Assembly (NCBI RefSeq): GCF_900105495.1
Contig: NZ_FNTF01000002.1
Coordinates: forward strand, 719,501-783,500
Reading direction: 5' to 3'
From: Pseudomonas frederiksbergensis
GTDB lineage: Bacteria > Pseudomonadota > Gammaproteobacteria > Pseudomonadales > Pseudomonadaceae
Length of the DNA stretch: 64,000 nt
Part shown: piece by piece, positions 55,082 through 64,000 of the stretch
Position numbering within the stretch: the first letter of the stretch is position 1
Layout of the letters: each line of letters starts with the position of its first letter
Position numbers and translations under genes: made by a program
The notes under the pieces: model-generated
Database searches by the model: none
What the model saw: only the letters and a program-made list of their open reading frames with translations
What the model was told of the DNA's origin: nothing

Positions 55082-56883
55082 AGCTTTCCAATCATTACAA
55101 ATGGACTGCCCTGGGCGCCATTACGCTGACCCTTTTCAGCGTACTGATATTTTTGCTGATCAAATCCTATACCTACGACACATCGACCTACTTCGAGTCG
55201 CGCGACTTCGTTCGCCAACTCAAACAGTTCGATGCCAACTGGAACGTGAAGATCCTGAGAGCAAAGATCGGCATGAACAACAATCTGCTTCTGGTAGCGC
55301 ATCCTGAAGCAGAGCAACGATGGCAGAAGCTCGACGACCTCAACGCTACGGGCCCGCTTTCGACCCTTTGGCAATCCCGACGCCAGGGTTATCTGGATGC
55401 GGTGGAAAACAAAACCCGATTGGTCGAGCAATTCAAACAACACAACACGGTATTGCGCACTTCACTGGATGCCCTGCCTGAACAGGAAGATGACATTCAG
55501 GCATTACTGGACGACAACGCTCAGGATGTAACTGCCGCCTCAACCGTATTCGATCTCACACTGGCAACCCTCGAGTACGCCCTCTATGTATCCCGTGACA
55601 AAGCCGACGAAATCGCCCATCAACTGAACGAACTCAACGAATTCATCGACCAGCTGCCACTTGATCGGCGCCAGCCTTTTACTGCATTTGTCGAGCATGT
55701 AAACGCCATCGTTCGAGAGCAGCCTATCGTCAATGATCTGCTTGATCGCATCAGTGTGATTCCGGTCGCGCAGCAACTGGACAGCATCAACGAATTATTG
55801 AACGAGACACAACGGCGCACCGGCGCGACAGACCGCCAATATCACCTTTATCTCGGAATATGCGCCGGCATCATGGCGCTGCTGTTGTTGTATCTGGCCG
55901 GCCGCCTGATTCGCAGTTATGCCCTGATCAACAAAATGAACAATGAATTGCAAACGGCAAACGAGCGATTGGAGCAACGCGTCGAGGAACGCACCCGCGA
56001 GTTGATCGAAGCCGAGCGCGAATTGGTCGATGCCGCGCGAATGGCCGGCATGGCTGAGATCGCCACCAATGTGTTGCACAACGTCGGCAATGTGCTGAAC
56101 AGCGTTAACGTATCGGCAGATTTAATCACCCGAAAAATAGCGGTCAGCAAAACCCTGGGCCTGGGTAAAGCGGTAAACATGATGAACGAGCATGCCGACG
56201 ACCTGGGGCAATTCATGACCTTCGATGAAAAAGGCAAACTGCTGCGCGGTTACTTCAATCAACTGGTCGACTCCATCGCGACCGAACAATCGAGCATCGT
56301 TGACGAACTATCACAACTCACCAAAAGCATCGATCACATCAAGGACATTGTTTCCACCCAACAGGCCTATGCCGGCGCCGCCAGGCTGGTCGAGCCGTTG
56401 AACGTCGTCGATCTGTTCGAGGACGCGCTACGCATGAATTCCGGTGCGTTGAGTCGCCATCATGTCGTTGTCACCAAGAACTACCAGGACACGCCGACGA
56501 TCATCGGCGACAAACACCGACTGCTGTTGATCCTGATCAACCTGATCAGCAATGCCAAATATGCAATGTCCAAGATCAGCGATCGTCAGCGCCAGATGAT
56601 ACTGGGCGTCAAGATTGTCGATAACGCAACACTGCGCCTCAGCGTGGAAGACCAGGGCGAAGGGATCGCTGCCGAGAACATCACCCGCATCTTTAATCAC
56701 GGCTTCACCACACGTAAGGAAGGCCATGGTTTTGGCCTGCACAGTTGTGCGCTGGCGGCGGTAGAAATGAACGGGCATCTTCGCGTGCATAGCGATGGGC
56801 CAGGCCACGGAGCGGTTTTCACCCTGGAGATTCCGCTGGAGACGGCGCATGCGTCGCAGACTGTTGATGTGCCAGTCAGTTAA
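55078..56883 (+). CDS. DAHL-domain sensor histidine kinase
   Basis: A 601-aa membrane kinase. TM1 about 10-28; periplasmic helical sensor (30-260) with the DAHL-type pattern DANWNVKILRAKIGMNNNLL; TM2 about 262-283; coiled coil 285-325; atypical H-box with H334 in NVLHNVGNVLNSVNV; ATPase domain with N-box NLISNAKYAM (near 490), G1 VEDQGEGIAAENI, F FNHGFTTRKEGHGFGLH. No receiver domain is attached and no response regulator gene lies beside it, so its partner is elsewhere (orphan kinase). It is co-oriented with the ftsH paralogue and the SYLF gene; shared transcription is unproven. Confidence 0.88.
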   Translation: MKLSNHYKWTALGAITLTLFSVLIFLLIKSYTYDTSTYFESRDFVRQLKQFDANWNVKILRAKIGMNNNLLLVAHPEAEQRWQKLDDLNATGPLSTLWQSRRQGYLDAVENKTRLVEQFKQHNTVLRTSLDALPEQEDDIQALLDDNAQDVTAASTVFDLTLATLEYALYVSRDKADEIAHQLNELNEFIDQLPLDRRQPFTAFVEHVNAIVREQPIVNDLLDRISVIPVAQQLDSINELLNETQRRTGATDRQYHLYLGICAGIMALLLLYLAGRLIRSYALINKMNNELQTANERLEQRVEERTRELIEAERELVDAARMAGMAEIATNVLHNVGNVLNSVNVSADLITRKIAVSKTLGLGKAVNMMNEHADDLGQFMTFDEKGKLLRGYFNQLVDSIATEQSSIVDELSQLTKSIDHIKDIVSTQQAYAGAARLVEPLNVVDLFEDALRMNSGALSRHHVVVTKNYQDTPTIIGDKHRLLLILINLISNAKYAMSKISDRQRQMILGVKIVDNATLRLSVEDQGEGIAAENITRIFNHGFTTRKEGHGFGLHSCALAAVEMNGHLRVHSDGPGHGAVFTLEIPLETAHASQTVDVPVS

Positions 56884-56892
56884 GCGCAGTCC

Positions 56893-56916
56893 GTGTGGGC
56901 TTGCTCGCGAAGAGGG
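56893..56916 (+). repeat. single degenerate REP
   Basis: GTGTGGGCTTGCTCGCGAAG resembles a REP that has lost about 6 bases of its centre. It lies 10 bp after the kinase stop. The rest of the 258-bp gap to the SYLF gene shows nothing. Confidence 0.6.
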
Positions 56917-57141
56917 TCCAATCCGAAATCTGATTCCATCGTCGTGGGTGACAACGAACCCGGCTGATACCCAGAGGTCAAAGCAGGTGATGACGTCGCC
57001 AATGTTCAAAGGCCTCATTCAAGGGCGAAGTCAGTAGCTCACATACTTTAGGGTGCGCCGGATAGTTTCAGCAGGCTCGGATCGTTCCGAGGGGCAAGTG
57101 CTGACTGCTGACATCCAATGCTCCCGTATCGGAGTACTAAC

Positions 57142-57702
57142 ATGACTCAGTCAATGCGCTTCTTCCTATCGATCTTCCTCGCGACAGCATCATTGGCATC
57201 AGCGAGCCTCCTCAACACTGCAGGTGCGGCAACCGCCGAGGACCTGAATGCCGATTCCAAGCAAGCGTTGCAAACGCTTTACAAGGCCTCACCCGTTGCC
57301 AAAAACATTTCGCAGAATGCCAAAGCGATTCTTGTCTTCCCGAAAATCATCAAGGCCGGCCTTGTGTTTGGTGGCAGCTATGGTGAAGGCGTGCTGATGA
57401 AAGGCTCGCAAGTAGAGAACTATTACAACTCCGTAACCGGGTCCTGGGGACTGCAGGCAGGCGCCCAGTCGTATGGCTATGCGGTTTTCCTGATGACCGA
57501 CAAAGCCGTGGACTATCTGCGTCAAACCAAGGGTTGGGAAGTCGGCGTAGGGCCCACCGTTGTATTGGTTGATGAAGGGGTGGCGAAGAATCTGTCCAGC
57601 ACGACAGTGAAGGACGATGCCTACGCATTCATTTTCGACCAACAGGGGTTAATGGCCGGGATCAGCATCGAGGGCACCAAGATTTCCCTGATCAAGCGCT
57701 GA
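57142..57702 (+). CDS. YSC84/SYLF-domain protein, exported
   Basis: A 186-aa protein with a signal peptide (1-29, ending AGAATA) and a SYLF (Ysc84-type) domain: KAILVFPKIIKAGLVFGGSYGEGVLM near 56-81, SVTGSWGLQAGAQSYGYAVFLM near 94-115 and AYAFIFDQQGLMAGISIEGTKI at the end. SYLF domains bind lipids in eukaryotes; bacterial members are small envelope proteins of unknown role, often near stress genes. GGAG at 57131-57134 precedes ATG 57142. A 7-bp hairpin (57713-57732) follows the stop but has no T run. Confidence 0.92.
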   Translation: MTQSMRFFLSIFLATASLASASLLNTAGAATAEDLNADSKQALQTLYKASPVAKNISQNAKAILVFPKIIKAGLVFGGSYGEGVLMKGSQVENYYNSVTGSWGLQAGAQSYGYAVFLMTDKAVDYLRQTKGWEVGVGPTVVLVDEGVAKNLSSTTVKDDAYAFIFDQQGLMAGISIEGTKISLIKR

Positions 57703-57784
57703 AAACGGTCGTCTGGCGCATGGACGCGCCAGTACCAAAAGTGCGGGCATAGAGCTCGAGGCCGTCATTGCAGCGGCCATCTAT

Positions 57785-58705
57785 TCAGCCCAAATGTTGA
57801 ACGTCGGGCAATTCCATTGCTCGGGCTTCGCCTTGCAGGAAGTCGCTGAGCCTGCGTAAACGTTCACCTCCGGGGCGGGTTTTCGGCCAGACCAGGTAAT
57901 ATTTCTCACCGCTGGCGACGGCCGTCGGCCACGGCAGGCTCAGACGTCCCTGAGCCACATCTTCCGCCACCATCAGCAGATCGCCCATGGACACGCCATA
58001 CCCTCGGGCAGCGGCGATCATGCCCAGTTCCAGCGTGTCGAACACCTGCCCGCCCTTGAGCGATACCTGATCCGCCAGCCCCATGCGTTCCAGCCAACTG
58101 CGCCAGTCGCGGCGATCCGGAGTCGGGTGCAGCAGTTCGGCATTGGCCAGCCGTGCGACATCCCACGGTTGATCCTGCAGAAGATTCGGCGCACCGACTG
58201 GAATAAGCTCTTCCGGGAACAGGAAACTCGCCTCCCAGTCCGGTGGGAAATTTCCGTTGCTGAGGATGACGGCGCAGTCGAACGGCTCATGGTTGAAGTC
58301 CACCGAATCGACGTCCATCCACGCGCTGGTCAATTGCACCTCGTTGCCCGGTTGCAAGTGCCGAAAGCGGCTGAGCCGTGCCAGCAACCAGCGCATGGTC
58401 AGGGTCGACGGCGCTTTCATGCGCAGGATGTCATCTTCGGCGCGCAAGGTATTGCAGGCCCGCTCCAGGGCGGTGAAGCCTTCGCGAATGCCGGGCAGGA
58501 TCAGCCGCGCCGACTCGGTCAGTTGCAGATTGCGTCCGCTACGGTGAAACAGCCGACAGGCAAAATGCTCTTCGAGCGTACGAATGTGTCGGCTAACCGC
58601 GCTTTGGGTGATCGACAGTTCTTCGGCCGCACGGGTAAACGAACTGTGCCGCGCCGCCGCTTCGAATGCGCGCAGGGCATACAAGGGAGGAAGACGACGG
58701 GACAT
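57785..58705 (-). CDS. LysR-family transcriptional regulator (GcvA type)
   Basis: A 306-aa regulator: winged helix-turn-helix 8-66 (LYALRAFEAAARHSSFTRAAEELSITQSAVSRHIRTLEE), linker helix, then a periplasmic-binding-like effector domain (about 93-300). It is divergent from the MATE pump gene with about 150 bp between, so regulation of that pump is the simplest guess. The effector is unknown. A T-N11-A-like operator was not resolved by eye. Confidence 0.92.
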   Translation of the reverse strand: MSRRLPPLYALRAFEAAARHSSFTRAAEELSITQSAVSRHIRTLEEHFACRLFHRSGRNLQLTESARLILPGIREGFTALERACNTLRAEDDILRMKAPSTLTMRWLLARLSRFRHLQPGNEVQLTSAWMDVDSVDFNHEPFDCAVILSNGNFPPDWEASFLFPEELIPVGAPNLLQDQPWDVARLANAELLHPTPDRRDWRSWLERMGLADQVSLKGGQVFDTLELGMIAAARGYGVSMGDLLMVAEDVAQGRLSLPWPTAVASGEKYYLVWPKTRPGGERLRRLSDFLQGEARAMELPDVQHLG

Positions 58706-58857
58706 TCGGAAAGCTCCTATAGCGGGATTCGATCACCCTAGCAGAAACTCTCCAGCATGAGTTTGAATCATGCCACCCATCCTTTTTATCCCTTTGTGCA
58801 AACCCCGTAGAGCGCCGAGAATCGACGCTTTCTGTCCCTCTTCAATTATCGAGCGTG

Positions 58858-60261
58858 ATGACCATGCAGCATCCAGCACGTACCGAACTCTGGGCCATCC
58901 TGCGGCTGGCGGGGCCGTTGATTGCCTCGCAGTTGGCGCACATGCTGATGGTCCTCACCGACACCTTGATGATGGCGCGCCTGAGTCCCGAAGCGCTGGC
59001 CGGTGGCGGCCTGGGCGCAGCGACTTACTCGTTCGTGTCGATCTTCTGCATTGGCGTGATCGCCGCGGTCGGCACCCTCGTGGCGATCCGTCAGGGTGCC
59101 GGCGACATCGTCGGCGCCGCCAGGCTGACCCAGGCCGGGTTATGGCTGGCGTGGTTGATGGCGCTGGTGGCCGGGCTGCTGCTGTGGAACCTCAAACCGG
59201 TGTTGCTGCTGTTCGGCCAGACCGAAACCAACGTCCACGCGGCCGGGCAGTTCCTGTTGATCCTGCCGTTCGCCCTGCCCGGCTACCTGAGCTTCATGGC
59301 CTTGCGCGGCTTCACCAGCGCCATCGGCCGGGCAACACCGGTGATGGTCATCAGCCTCGGCGGCACAGTGGCCAACTTCCTGCTCAATTACGCATTGATT
59401 ACCGGCATGTTCGGCCTGCCGAAACTGGGGCTGATGGGCATCGGGCTGGTCACCGCTATCGTCGCCAACTGCATGGCGCTGGCGCTGGCCTGGCACATCC
59501 ATCGGCATCCGGCTTACGACGCTTATCCCTTGCGTCAGGGCTTGTCGCGGCCTGACCGTCAGTATCTGAAGGAACTGTGGCGCTTGGGCTTGCCGATTGG
59601 CGGCACCTACGCAGTGGAAGTCGGACTGTTTGCGTTCGCCGCGCTGTGCATGGGCACCATGGGCAGTACGCAAATGGGCGCACACCAGATCGCCCTGCAA
59701 ATCGTCTCGGTGGCGTTCATGGTTCCGGCGGGGATTTCCTATGCGATCACCATGCGCATCGGGCAGCACTACGGCGCCGGGCAGTTGTTAAGCGCACGGC
59801 TGGCCGGGCGGGTCGGCATTGCTTTTGGCGCGGCGGCGATGATTGCCTTCGCCATGGTCTTCTGGTTGCTGCCGAATCAGTTGATCGGTTTGTTCCTGGA
59901 CCACAACGATCCGGCGTTCCGTGACGTCATCAACCTGGCCGTGAGCCTGTTGGCGGTCGCCGCGTGGTTCGAGCTGTTCGACGGCACGCAAACCATCGCC
60001 ATGGGCTGCATTCGCGGGCTCAAGGATGCCAAGACCACGTTTCTCGTGGGTTTGGGCTGCTATTGGCTGATTGGCGCGCCGGCTGCCTGGTGGATGGCCT
60101 TCCATTTGAATTGGGGACCGACAGGCGTCTGGTGGGGATTGGCGCTGGGATTGGCGTGCGCGGCGGTGAGCCTGACGTGGGCGTTTGAGTGGAAGATGAA
60201 GCGGATGATCAGGCAGGAACCTGCGCTGCGGAATAGTTTCCCGGTCGCCCAGCCTGACTGA
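58858..60261 (+). CDS. MATE-family multidrug efflux transporter (NorM type)
   Basis: A 467-aa inner-membrane cation-coupled exporter with twelve predicted helices in two related halves. N-terminal marks ILRLAGPLIASQLAHMLMVLTDTLMMARLSPEALAGGGLG (about 14-53) and the mid-protein GLPIGGTYAVEVGLFAFAALCMGTMG repeat are typical of NorM. Start is ATG 58858 or 58864; ribosome binding is weak for both. The LysR gene is divergent. P. aeruginosa PmpM is a family member; orthology was not tested. Confidence 0.92.
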   Translation: MTMQHPARTELWAILRLAGPLIASQLAHMLMVLTDTLMMARLSPEALAGGGLGAATYSFVSIFCIGVIAAVGTLVAIRQGAGDIVGAARLTQAGLWLAWLMALVAGLLLWNLKPVLLLFGQTETNVHAAGQFLLILPFALPGYLSFMALRGFTSAIGRATPVMVISLGGTVANFLLNYALITGMFGLPKLGLMGIGLVTAIVANCMALALAWHIHRHPAYDAYPLRQGLSRPDRQYLKELWRLGLPIGGTYAVEVGLFAFAALCMGTMGSTQMGAHQIALQIVSVAFMVPAGISYAITMRIGQHYGAGQLLSARLAGRVGIAFGAAAMIAFAMVFWLLPNQLIGLFLDHNDPAFRDVINLAVSLLAVAAWFELFDGTQTIAMGCIRGLKDAKTTFLVGLGCYWLIGAPAAWWMAFHLNWGPTGVWWGLALGLACAAVSLTWAFEWKMKRMIRQEPALRNSFPVAQPD

Positions 60262-60283
60262 GAACCCCTGTGGAAACCGAGAT

Positions 60284-60381
60284 CCCCTGTGGGAGTGAGC
60301 CTGCTCGCGATAGCGGTGTGTCAGTTAACAACGATGTTGACTGATACACCGCTATCGCGAGCAGGCTCACTCCTACAGGGG
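60284..60381 (+). repeat. REP pair (TGTGGGAGTGAGCCTGCTCGCGATAG type)
   Basis: Long inverted pair. Complementarity continues past the REP core (GCGATAGCGGTGT...ACACCGCTATCGC and GTCAGT/ACTGA) to a small loop, so almost the whole 98 bp folds as one hairpin. It lies between the convergent MATE and GGDEF-EAL genes. Confidence 0.9.
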
Positions 60382-60388
60382 TATTGGG

Positions 60389-62062
60389 TTAGTTCACGAC
60401 TTCCAGGGCGGTTTGCTGATTGCTACCGAACGTCAGGTACTCAACCAGCTCCGCCAGCGGCAACGGCTTGCTGATCAGATATCCCTGCACCTGATCGCAG
60501 CCAAACCCGCGCAACAGATCCAGTTGCTCCGGCGTTTCCACGCCTTCGGCGACCACTTCAAGATTGAGGTTGTGCGCCAGATTGATCATTGCGTGGACCA
60601 GTTTGCGATTCTCTTCACGCTGTTCCATGCCGCCGACAAAGCTCTTGTCGATCTTCAGCAAGGTAATCGGCAGGCTGTTGAGGTGCACGAACGAAGAGAA
60701 CCCGGTGCCGAAGTCGTCGAGGGAGAAGCGCACACCCAGACGTCCCAACGCATCCATGGTCTGCTTCACCAGATCGCTGCGGCGCATCACCGCGGTTTCG
60801 GTCAATTCGAACTCCAGCCATTGCGCCTCGACACCGCGCTCGGCAATCAGCCGACTCAGTGTCGAGAGTAACTGGCTGTCCTGAAACTGCCGGAACGACA
60901 GGTTGATCGCCATGTGCAACGCCGGCAAACCCCGTTCGCGCAACGCTTGCATGTCGCGCAAGGCCCGGGAAATAACCCAGTAACCCAGCGGCACAATCAA
61001 GCCGCTTTGCTCGGCCAGCGGCACGAACTCGCTGGGTGGCAGCAAGCCGCGCTCGCCATGACGCCAGCGCACCAAGGCTTCGAGGCCGACGATCTGCCCG
61101 TCATCAAGGTTCAGGCGAGGCTGGTAATGCAGTTCCAGCTCATCCCGGCGCAACGCCCGGCGCAGCTCGCTTTCGAGGTCGGCCATGCTGCGGGCATTGC
61201 GATTGATGCGTTCGTTGAAGATGTGAAAGGTACAGCCTTGAGTGCTTTTGGCCTGTTGCATGGCGATGTGTGCGTGCCACATCAGCGGGTCGGCGCCGGC
61301 CTGGGCTCGGGCGTGGGCAATGCCGAGGCTGGAGCCGATCAACAGGCTTTCGCCGTCGACCCAGTAAGGCTCGGCCAGCGCTTCGGTGATCCGTTCGGCC
61401 ATCCATTCGGCGCGCTGAGGCGCGCGACGGGTGTCGATCAGCAGGGCGAACTCATCGCTGCCCAGTCGGGCCAACTGATCGCTGGCCTCAAGCTGGCTTT
61501 TCAGCCGCGCGACCACTTGCAGGATCAGCCGGTCACCGGCCTGGTGGCCGAGGGCGTCGTTGGCGTGGCGAAAGTTGTCGAGGTCGAGGTGACCGAGGGC
61601 CAGGCCGCGACCGTCGTTTTCCGCCAGGCGTGCCGCCAGCAAGGTCTGGAAACCCTGGCGGTTGGCGATGCCGGTCAGCGGGTCTTGCTCGGCCAGGCGC
61701 TGCAGGGTGTTTTCCAGCAGGCCACGTTCGCGCACATGCCGCAGGCACCGGCGCAACATGCCGGGATCGAGCAAATCGCGCACCAGCCAGTCACTCACAC
61801 CATCGGGCGGCAACAGCGGCTCATGTTCGAGTAGCAATACCGTCGGCAGGCTGCAACGGCCAGGTAAAGGTTGAAGCGCTGGAATCGTCAACAACACCGC
61901 GTTGCGGTTGTCATCGAACAGACTGCTGACTGACTCCCAGCCCGGAGCGCTGATGAGCACGGTCGAGCTCCCCATCGGAGCCAGACACTCGCGCAACAAC
62001 GCTGCCCACGCTGGCTCTTCGGCCAGTAGCAGCAAACGCAAGGGTTCGACAGGCGTAGACAA
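60389..62062 (-). CDS. GGDEF-EAL cyclic-di-GMP protein with degenerate receiver
   Basis: A 557-aa cytoplasmic protein. N-terminal 1-115 looks like a receiver fold (RLLLLAEEPAWAALLRECLAPMG) lacking the phospho-Asp loop; GGDEF domain about 120-285 with GSDEF (201-205) in place of GGDEF and no clear RXXD inhibitory site; EAL domain about 295-550 with GLEALVRW (EAL 328-330), ELTE (419-422), DDFGTG (449-454) and AEGVET. The EAL catalytic set looks complete, so phosphodiesterase activity is likely, while cyclase activity is doubtful: Ser at the second position is tolerated in some active cyclases but not most. Confidence 0.9.
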   Translation of the reverse strand: MSTPVEPLRLLLLAEEPAWAALLRECLAPMGSSTVLISAPGWESVSSLFDDNRNAVLLTIPALQPLPGRCSLPTVLLLEHEPLLPPDGVSDWLVRDLLDPGMLRRCLRHVRERGLLENTLQRLAEQDPLTGIANRQGFQTLLAARLAENDGRGLALGHLDLDNFRHANDALGHQAGDRLILQVVARLKSQLEASDQLARLGSDEFALLIDTRRAPQRAEWMAERITEALAEPYWVDGESLLIGSSLGIAHARAQAGADPLMWHAHIAMQQAKSTQGCTFHIFNERINRNARSMADLESELRRALRRDELELHYQPRLNLDDGQIVGLEALVRWRHGERGLLPPSEFVPLAEQSGLIVPLGYWVISRALRDMQALRERGLPALHMAINLSFRQFQDSQLLSTLSRLIAERGVEAQWLEFELTETAVMRRSDLVKQTMDALGRLGVRFSLDDFGTGFSSFVHLNSLPITLLKIDKSFVGGMEQREENRKLVHAMINLAHNLNLEVVAEGVETPEQLDLLRGFGCDQVQGYLISKPLPLAELVEYLTFGSNQQTALEVVN

Positions 62063-62325
62063 GCTAGCTCCCTAGACTCTGCAAAGATGTAGGCGGCGGG
62101 CATTATGCAGCGCCGGTAACCAATGACCAAATGACCCCGGTTATCAAACGCGGCTTTGTATCTTGAATAACGAACAATAGACGCACATTCAACGCGCATC
62201 CTGCGTGAAAGTATCAAAACCGGCAAATATAGATAGCGTGCTGCGTCACAAGTCGGAGAGAGCAGCACAATTCGCTGAGCCTGTTAAAATGCCGGCCCAT
62301 TTCGCAAACGACTCCCTGATTTCGT
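62063..62325. other. 263-bp divergent gap before rep
   Basis: AT-rich relative to the window. It should hold the promoters of the GGDEF-EAL gene and rep. TTGTATCTTGAATAACGAACA near 62154-62174 is a low-complexity promoter-like patch but no convincing hexamer pair was assigned. No gene seen. Confidence 0.4.
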
Positions 62326-64000
62326 ATGTCCCGACTCAATCCCCGGCAGCAAGAAGCCGTGAACTACGTCGGCGGCCCTCTTTTGGTGCTCGCCGGTGCA
62401 GGCTCCGGCAAGACCAGCGTGATCACCCGCAAGATCGCCCACTTGATCCAGAATTGCGGCATCCGCGCCCAGTACATCGTCGCCATGACCTTTACCAACA
62501 AGGCTGCGCGCGAAATGAAGGAACGGGTCGGCACCTTGCTCAAGGGCGGCGAAGGCCGCGGCCTGACGGTCTGCACCTTCCACAATCTGGGCCTGAACAT
62601 CATCCGCAAGGAACACGTGCGGCTGGGCTACAAGCCGGGGTTCTCGATCTTCGACGAGACCGATGTCAAAGCCTTGATGACCGACATCATGCAGAAGGAA
62701 TACTCGGGCGACGACGGCGTCGACGAGATCAAGAACATGATCGGCTCGTGGAAAAACGACCTGATCCTGCCGCCCGAAGCCCTGGAAAACGCGCGCAACC
62801 CCAAGGAACAGACCGCCGCCATCGTCTACACCCACTATCAGCGCACGCTCAAGGCGTTCAACGCGGTGGACTTCGACGACCTGATCCTGCTGCCGGTGAA
62901 GCTGTTCCAGGAACACGCCGACATCCTCGAAAAATGGCAGAACAAAGTCCGCTACCTGCTGGTGGACGAATACCAGGACACGAACGCCAGCCAGTATTTG
63001 CTGGTGAAGTTGCTGATCGGTACGCGCAACCAGTTCACCGTGGTCGGCGATGACGACCAGTCGATCTACGCCTGGCGCGGCGCGCGACCGGAAAACCTGA
63101 TGCTGCTCAAGGACGATTACCCGTCCCTGAAAGTGGTGATGCTGGAGCAAAACTACCGCTCCACCAGCCGCATTTTGCGCTGTGCCAACGTGTTGATCTC
63201 GAACAACCCGCACGAATTCGAAAAGCAGTTGTGGAGCGAGATGGGCCACGGCGACGAGATTCGCGTAATCCGTTGCCGCAACGAAGACGCCGAAGCCGAG
63301 CGTGTGGCCGTGGAATTGCTGACCCTGCACTTGCGCACGGACCGGCCTTACAGTGATTTCGCGATCCTGTATCGCGGCAACTACCAGGCCAAGCTGATCG
63401 AGCTGAAGCTGCAACACCACCAGATTCCGTATCGCCTGTCCGGCGGCAACAGCTTTTTCGGACGTCAGGAAGTGAAAGACCTGATGGCCTACTTCCGCCT
63501 GATCGTGAACCCGGACGACGACAACGCCTTCCTGCGGGTGATCAACGTCCCACGCCGGGAGATCGGTTCGACCACCTTGGAAAAGCTGGGCAACTACGCC
63601 ACCGAACGCAAAATCTCGATGTACGCCGCCACCGACGAAATCGGTCTGGGCGAGCATCTGGACACGCGCTTCACCGATCGCCTGTCGCGCTTCAAGCGCT
63701 TCATGGACAAGGTCCGCGAGCAATGCGCCGGCGAAGACCCGATCTCGGCGCTACGCAGCATGGTCATGGACATCGACTACGAGAACTGGCTGCGCACCAA
63801 CAGCTCCAGCGACAAGGCCGCCGATTACCGCATGGGTAACGTCTGGTTCCTGATCGAGGCGCTGAAGAACACCCTCGAAAAAGACGAAGAAGGCGAGATG
63901 ACCGTCGAAGACGCCATCGGCAAACTCGTCCTGCGCGACATGCTGGAACGTCAGCAGGAAGAGGAAGACGGCGCCGAAGGTGTGCAGATGATGACCCTTC
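62326..64000 (+). CDS. rep: ATP-dependent DNA helicase Rep (5' part)
   Basis: A superfamily 1A 3'-5' helicase that clears protein blocks ahead of replication forks. 558 codons are inside the window; the gene runs off the right edge (family length is about 670). Motifs in order: Q-motif LNPRQQEAV 4-12, Walker A AGAGSGKT 23-30, Ia VAMTFTNKAAREMKERV, II VDEYQDT near 213-219, III GDDDQSIYAWRGA, IV EQNYRSTSRIL, and the beginning of motif V is beyond the edge. ATG 62326 starts the conserved SRLNPRQQEAV. The opposite strand has a long open frame, which is a compositional shadow. Confidence 0.97.
   Translation, partial: MSRLNPRQQEAVNYVGGPLLVLAGAGSGKTSVITRKIAHLIQNCGIRAQYIVAMTFTNKAAREMKERVGTLLKGGEGRGLTVCTFHNLGLNIIRKEHVRLGYKPGFSIFDETDVKALMTDIMQKEYSGDDGVDEIKNMIGSWKNDLILPPEALENARNPKEQTAAIVYTHYQRTLKAFNAVDFDDLILLPVKLFQEHADILEKWQNKVRYLLVDEYQDTNASQYLLVKLLIGTRNQFTVVGDDDQSIYAWRGARPENLMLLKDDYPSLKVVMLEQNYRSTSRILRCANVLISNNPHEFEKQLWSEMGHGDEIRVIRCRNEDAEAERVAVELLTLHLRTDRPYSDFAILYRGNYQAKLIELKLQHHQIPYRLSGGNSFFGRQEVKDLMAYFRLIVNPDDDNAFLRVINVPRREIGSTTLEKLGNYATERKISMYAATDEIGLGEHLDTRFTDRLSRFKRFMDKVREQCAGEDPISALRSMVMDIDYENWLRTNSSSDKAADYRMGNVWFLIEALKNTLEKDEEGEMTVEDAIGKLVLRDMLERQQEEEDGAEGVQMMTL

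Noticed and set aside
54846..55307. 153-aa ORF starting at the ftsH-like stop
   Set aside because: Out of frame with the kinase it enters; ends within the kinase sensor domain with no family resemblance.
62284..63723. 479-aa ORF opposite rep
   Set aside because: Antisense shadow of a well-conserved helicase.

Overview
The window is a stretch of a high-GC gamma-proteobacterial chromosome, almost certainly a Pseudomonas of the P. fluorescens group. I infer this from gene content and order: ppx/ppk/hemB; algP-FKBP-algQ-dsbB-hemYXDC-algR-argH; cyaA-rnk-cyaY-lptM-lysA-dapF-DUF484-xerC-HAD; sutA-yjbQ-amtB-glnK-ubiK-comM; rep. The many REP-type palindromes ending in short GC-rich inverted arms also fit. 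I see no rRNA, tRNA, CRISPR array, IS transposase or complete prophage.

Layout. 1-2171: end of a polar amino-acid ABC uptake operon. 2415-7417: polyphosphate hydrolysis and synthesis (ppx convergent with ppk) and hemB. 7626-12821: a DedA protein, a sterol-desaturase-type hydroxylase, ElbB, a DUF188 protein and a cytochrome-FTR1 iron permease. 13139-16294: a four-gene envelope lipoprotein operon with LpoB/CsgG-like members. 16349-20220: a LysE exporter, small MscS channel, YheS-type ABC-F protein and TIGR02444 protein. 20217-28662: the alginate/heme block (algP, FKBP isomerase, algQ, dsbB, hemYXDC, algR). The sensor kinase gene expected beside algR (algZ/fimS) survives only as a decayed remnant at 28659-28981. 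29122-44528: argH, a GST, cyaA, rnk, cyaY, the lysine/peptidoglycan-precursor operon ending in xerC, sutA, yjbQ and the ammonium module amtB-glnK. 44950-48387: ubiK, a small accessory pocket (structured RNA, BRO-N protein, unpaired HigA antitoxin) and comM. 48394-57702: a periplasmic DUF4432 protein, a chemoreceptor, and a co-oriented stress-type group (Hsp20, FtsH paralogue, DAHL-type histidine kinase, YSC84/SYLF protein). 57785-64000: LysR regulator, MATE pump, GGDEF-EAL protein and the 5' part of rep.

Functional links. hemB and hemC-hemD-hemX-hemY cover early tetrapyrrole synthesis in two separate blocks. algQ, algP and algR are regulators known from P. aeruginosa alginate control, but no alginate biosynthesis gene lies here. 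lysA-dapF with xerC and the envelope lipoproteins are housekeeping. Most intergenic gaps carry palindromic repeats of at least four related designs, two of which look like chimeras of the others. The most unusual items are the algZ relic, the three-way-junction RNA candidate upstream of the BRO-N gene, the hsp20-ftsH-kinase-SYLF group with a possible RNA switch in the hsp20 leader, and the modular palindromes.
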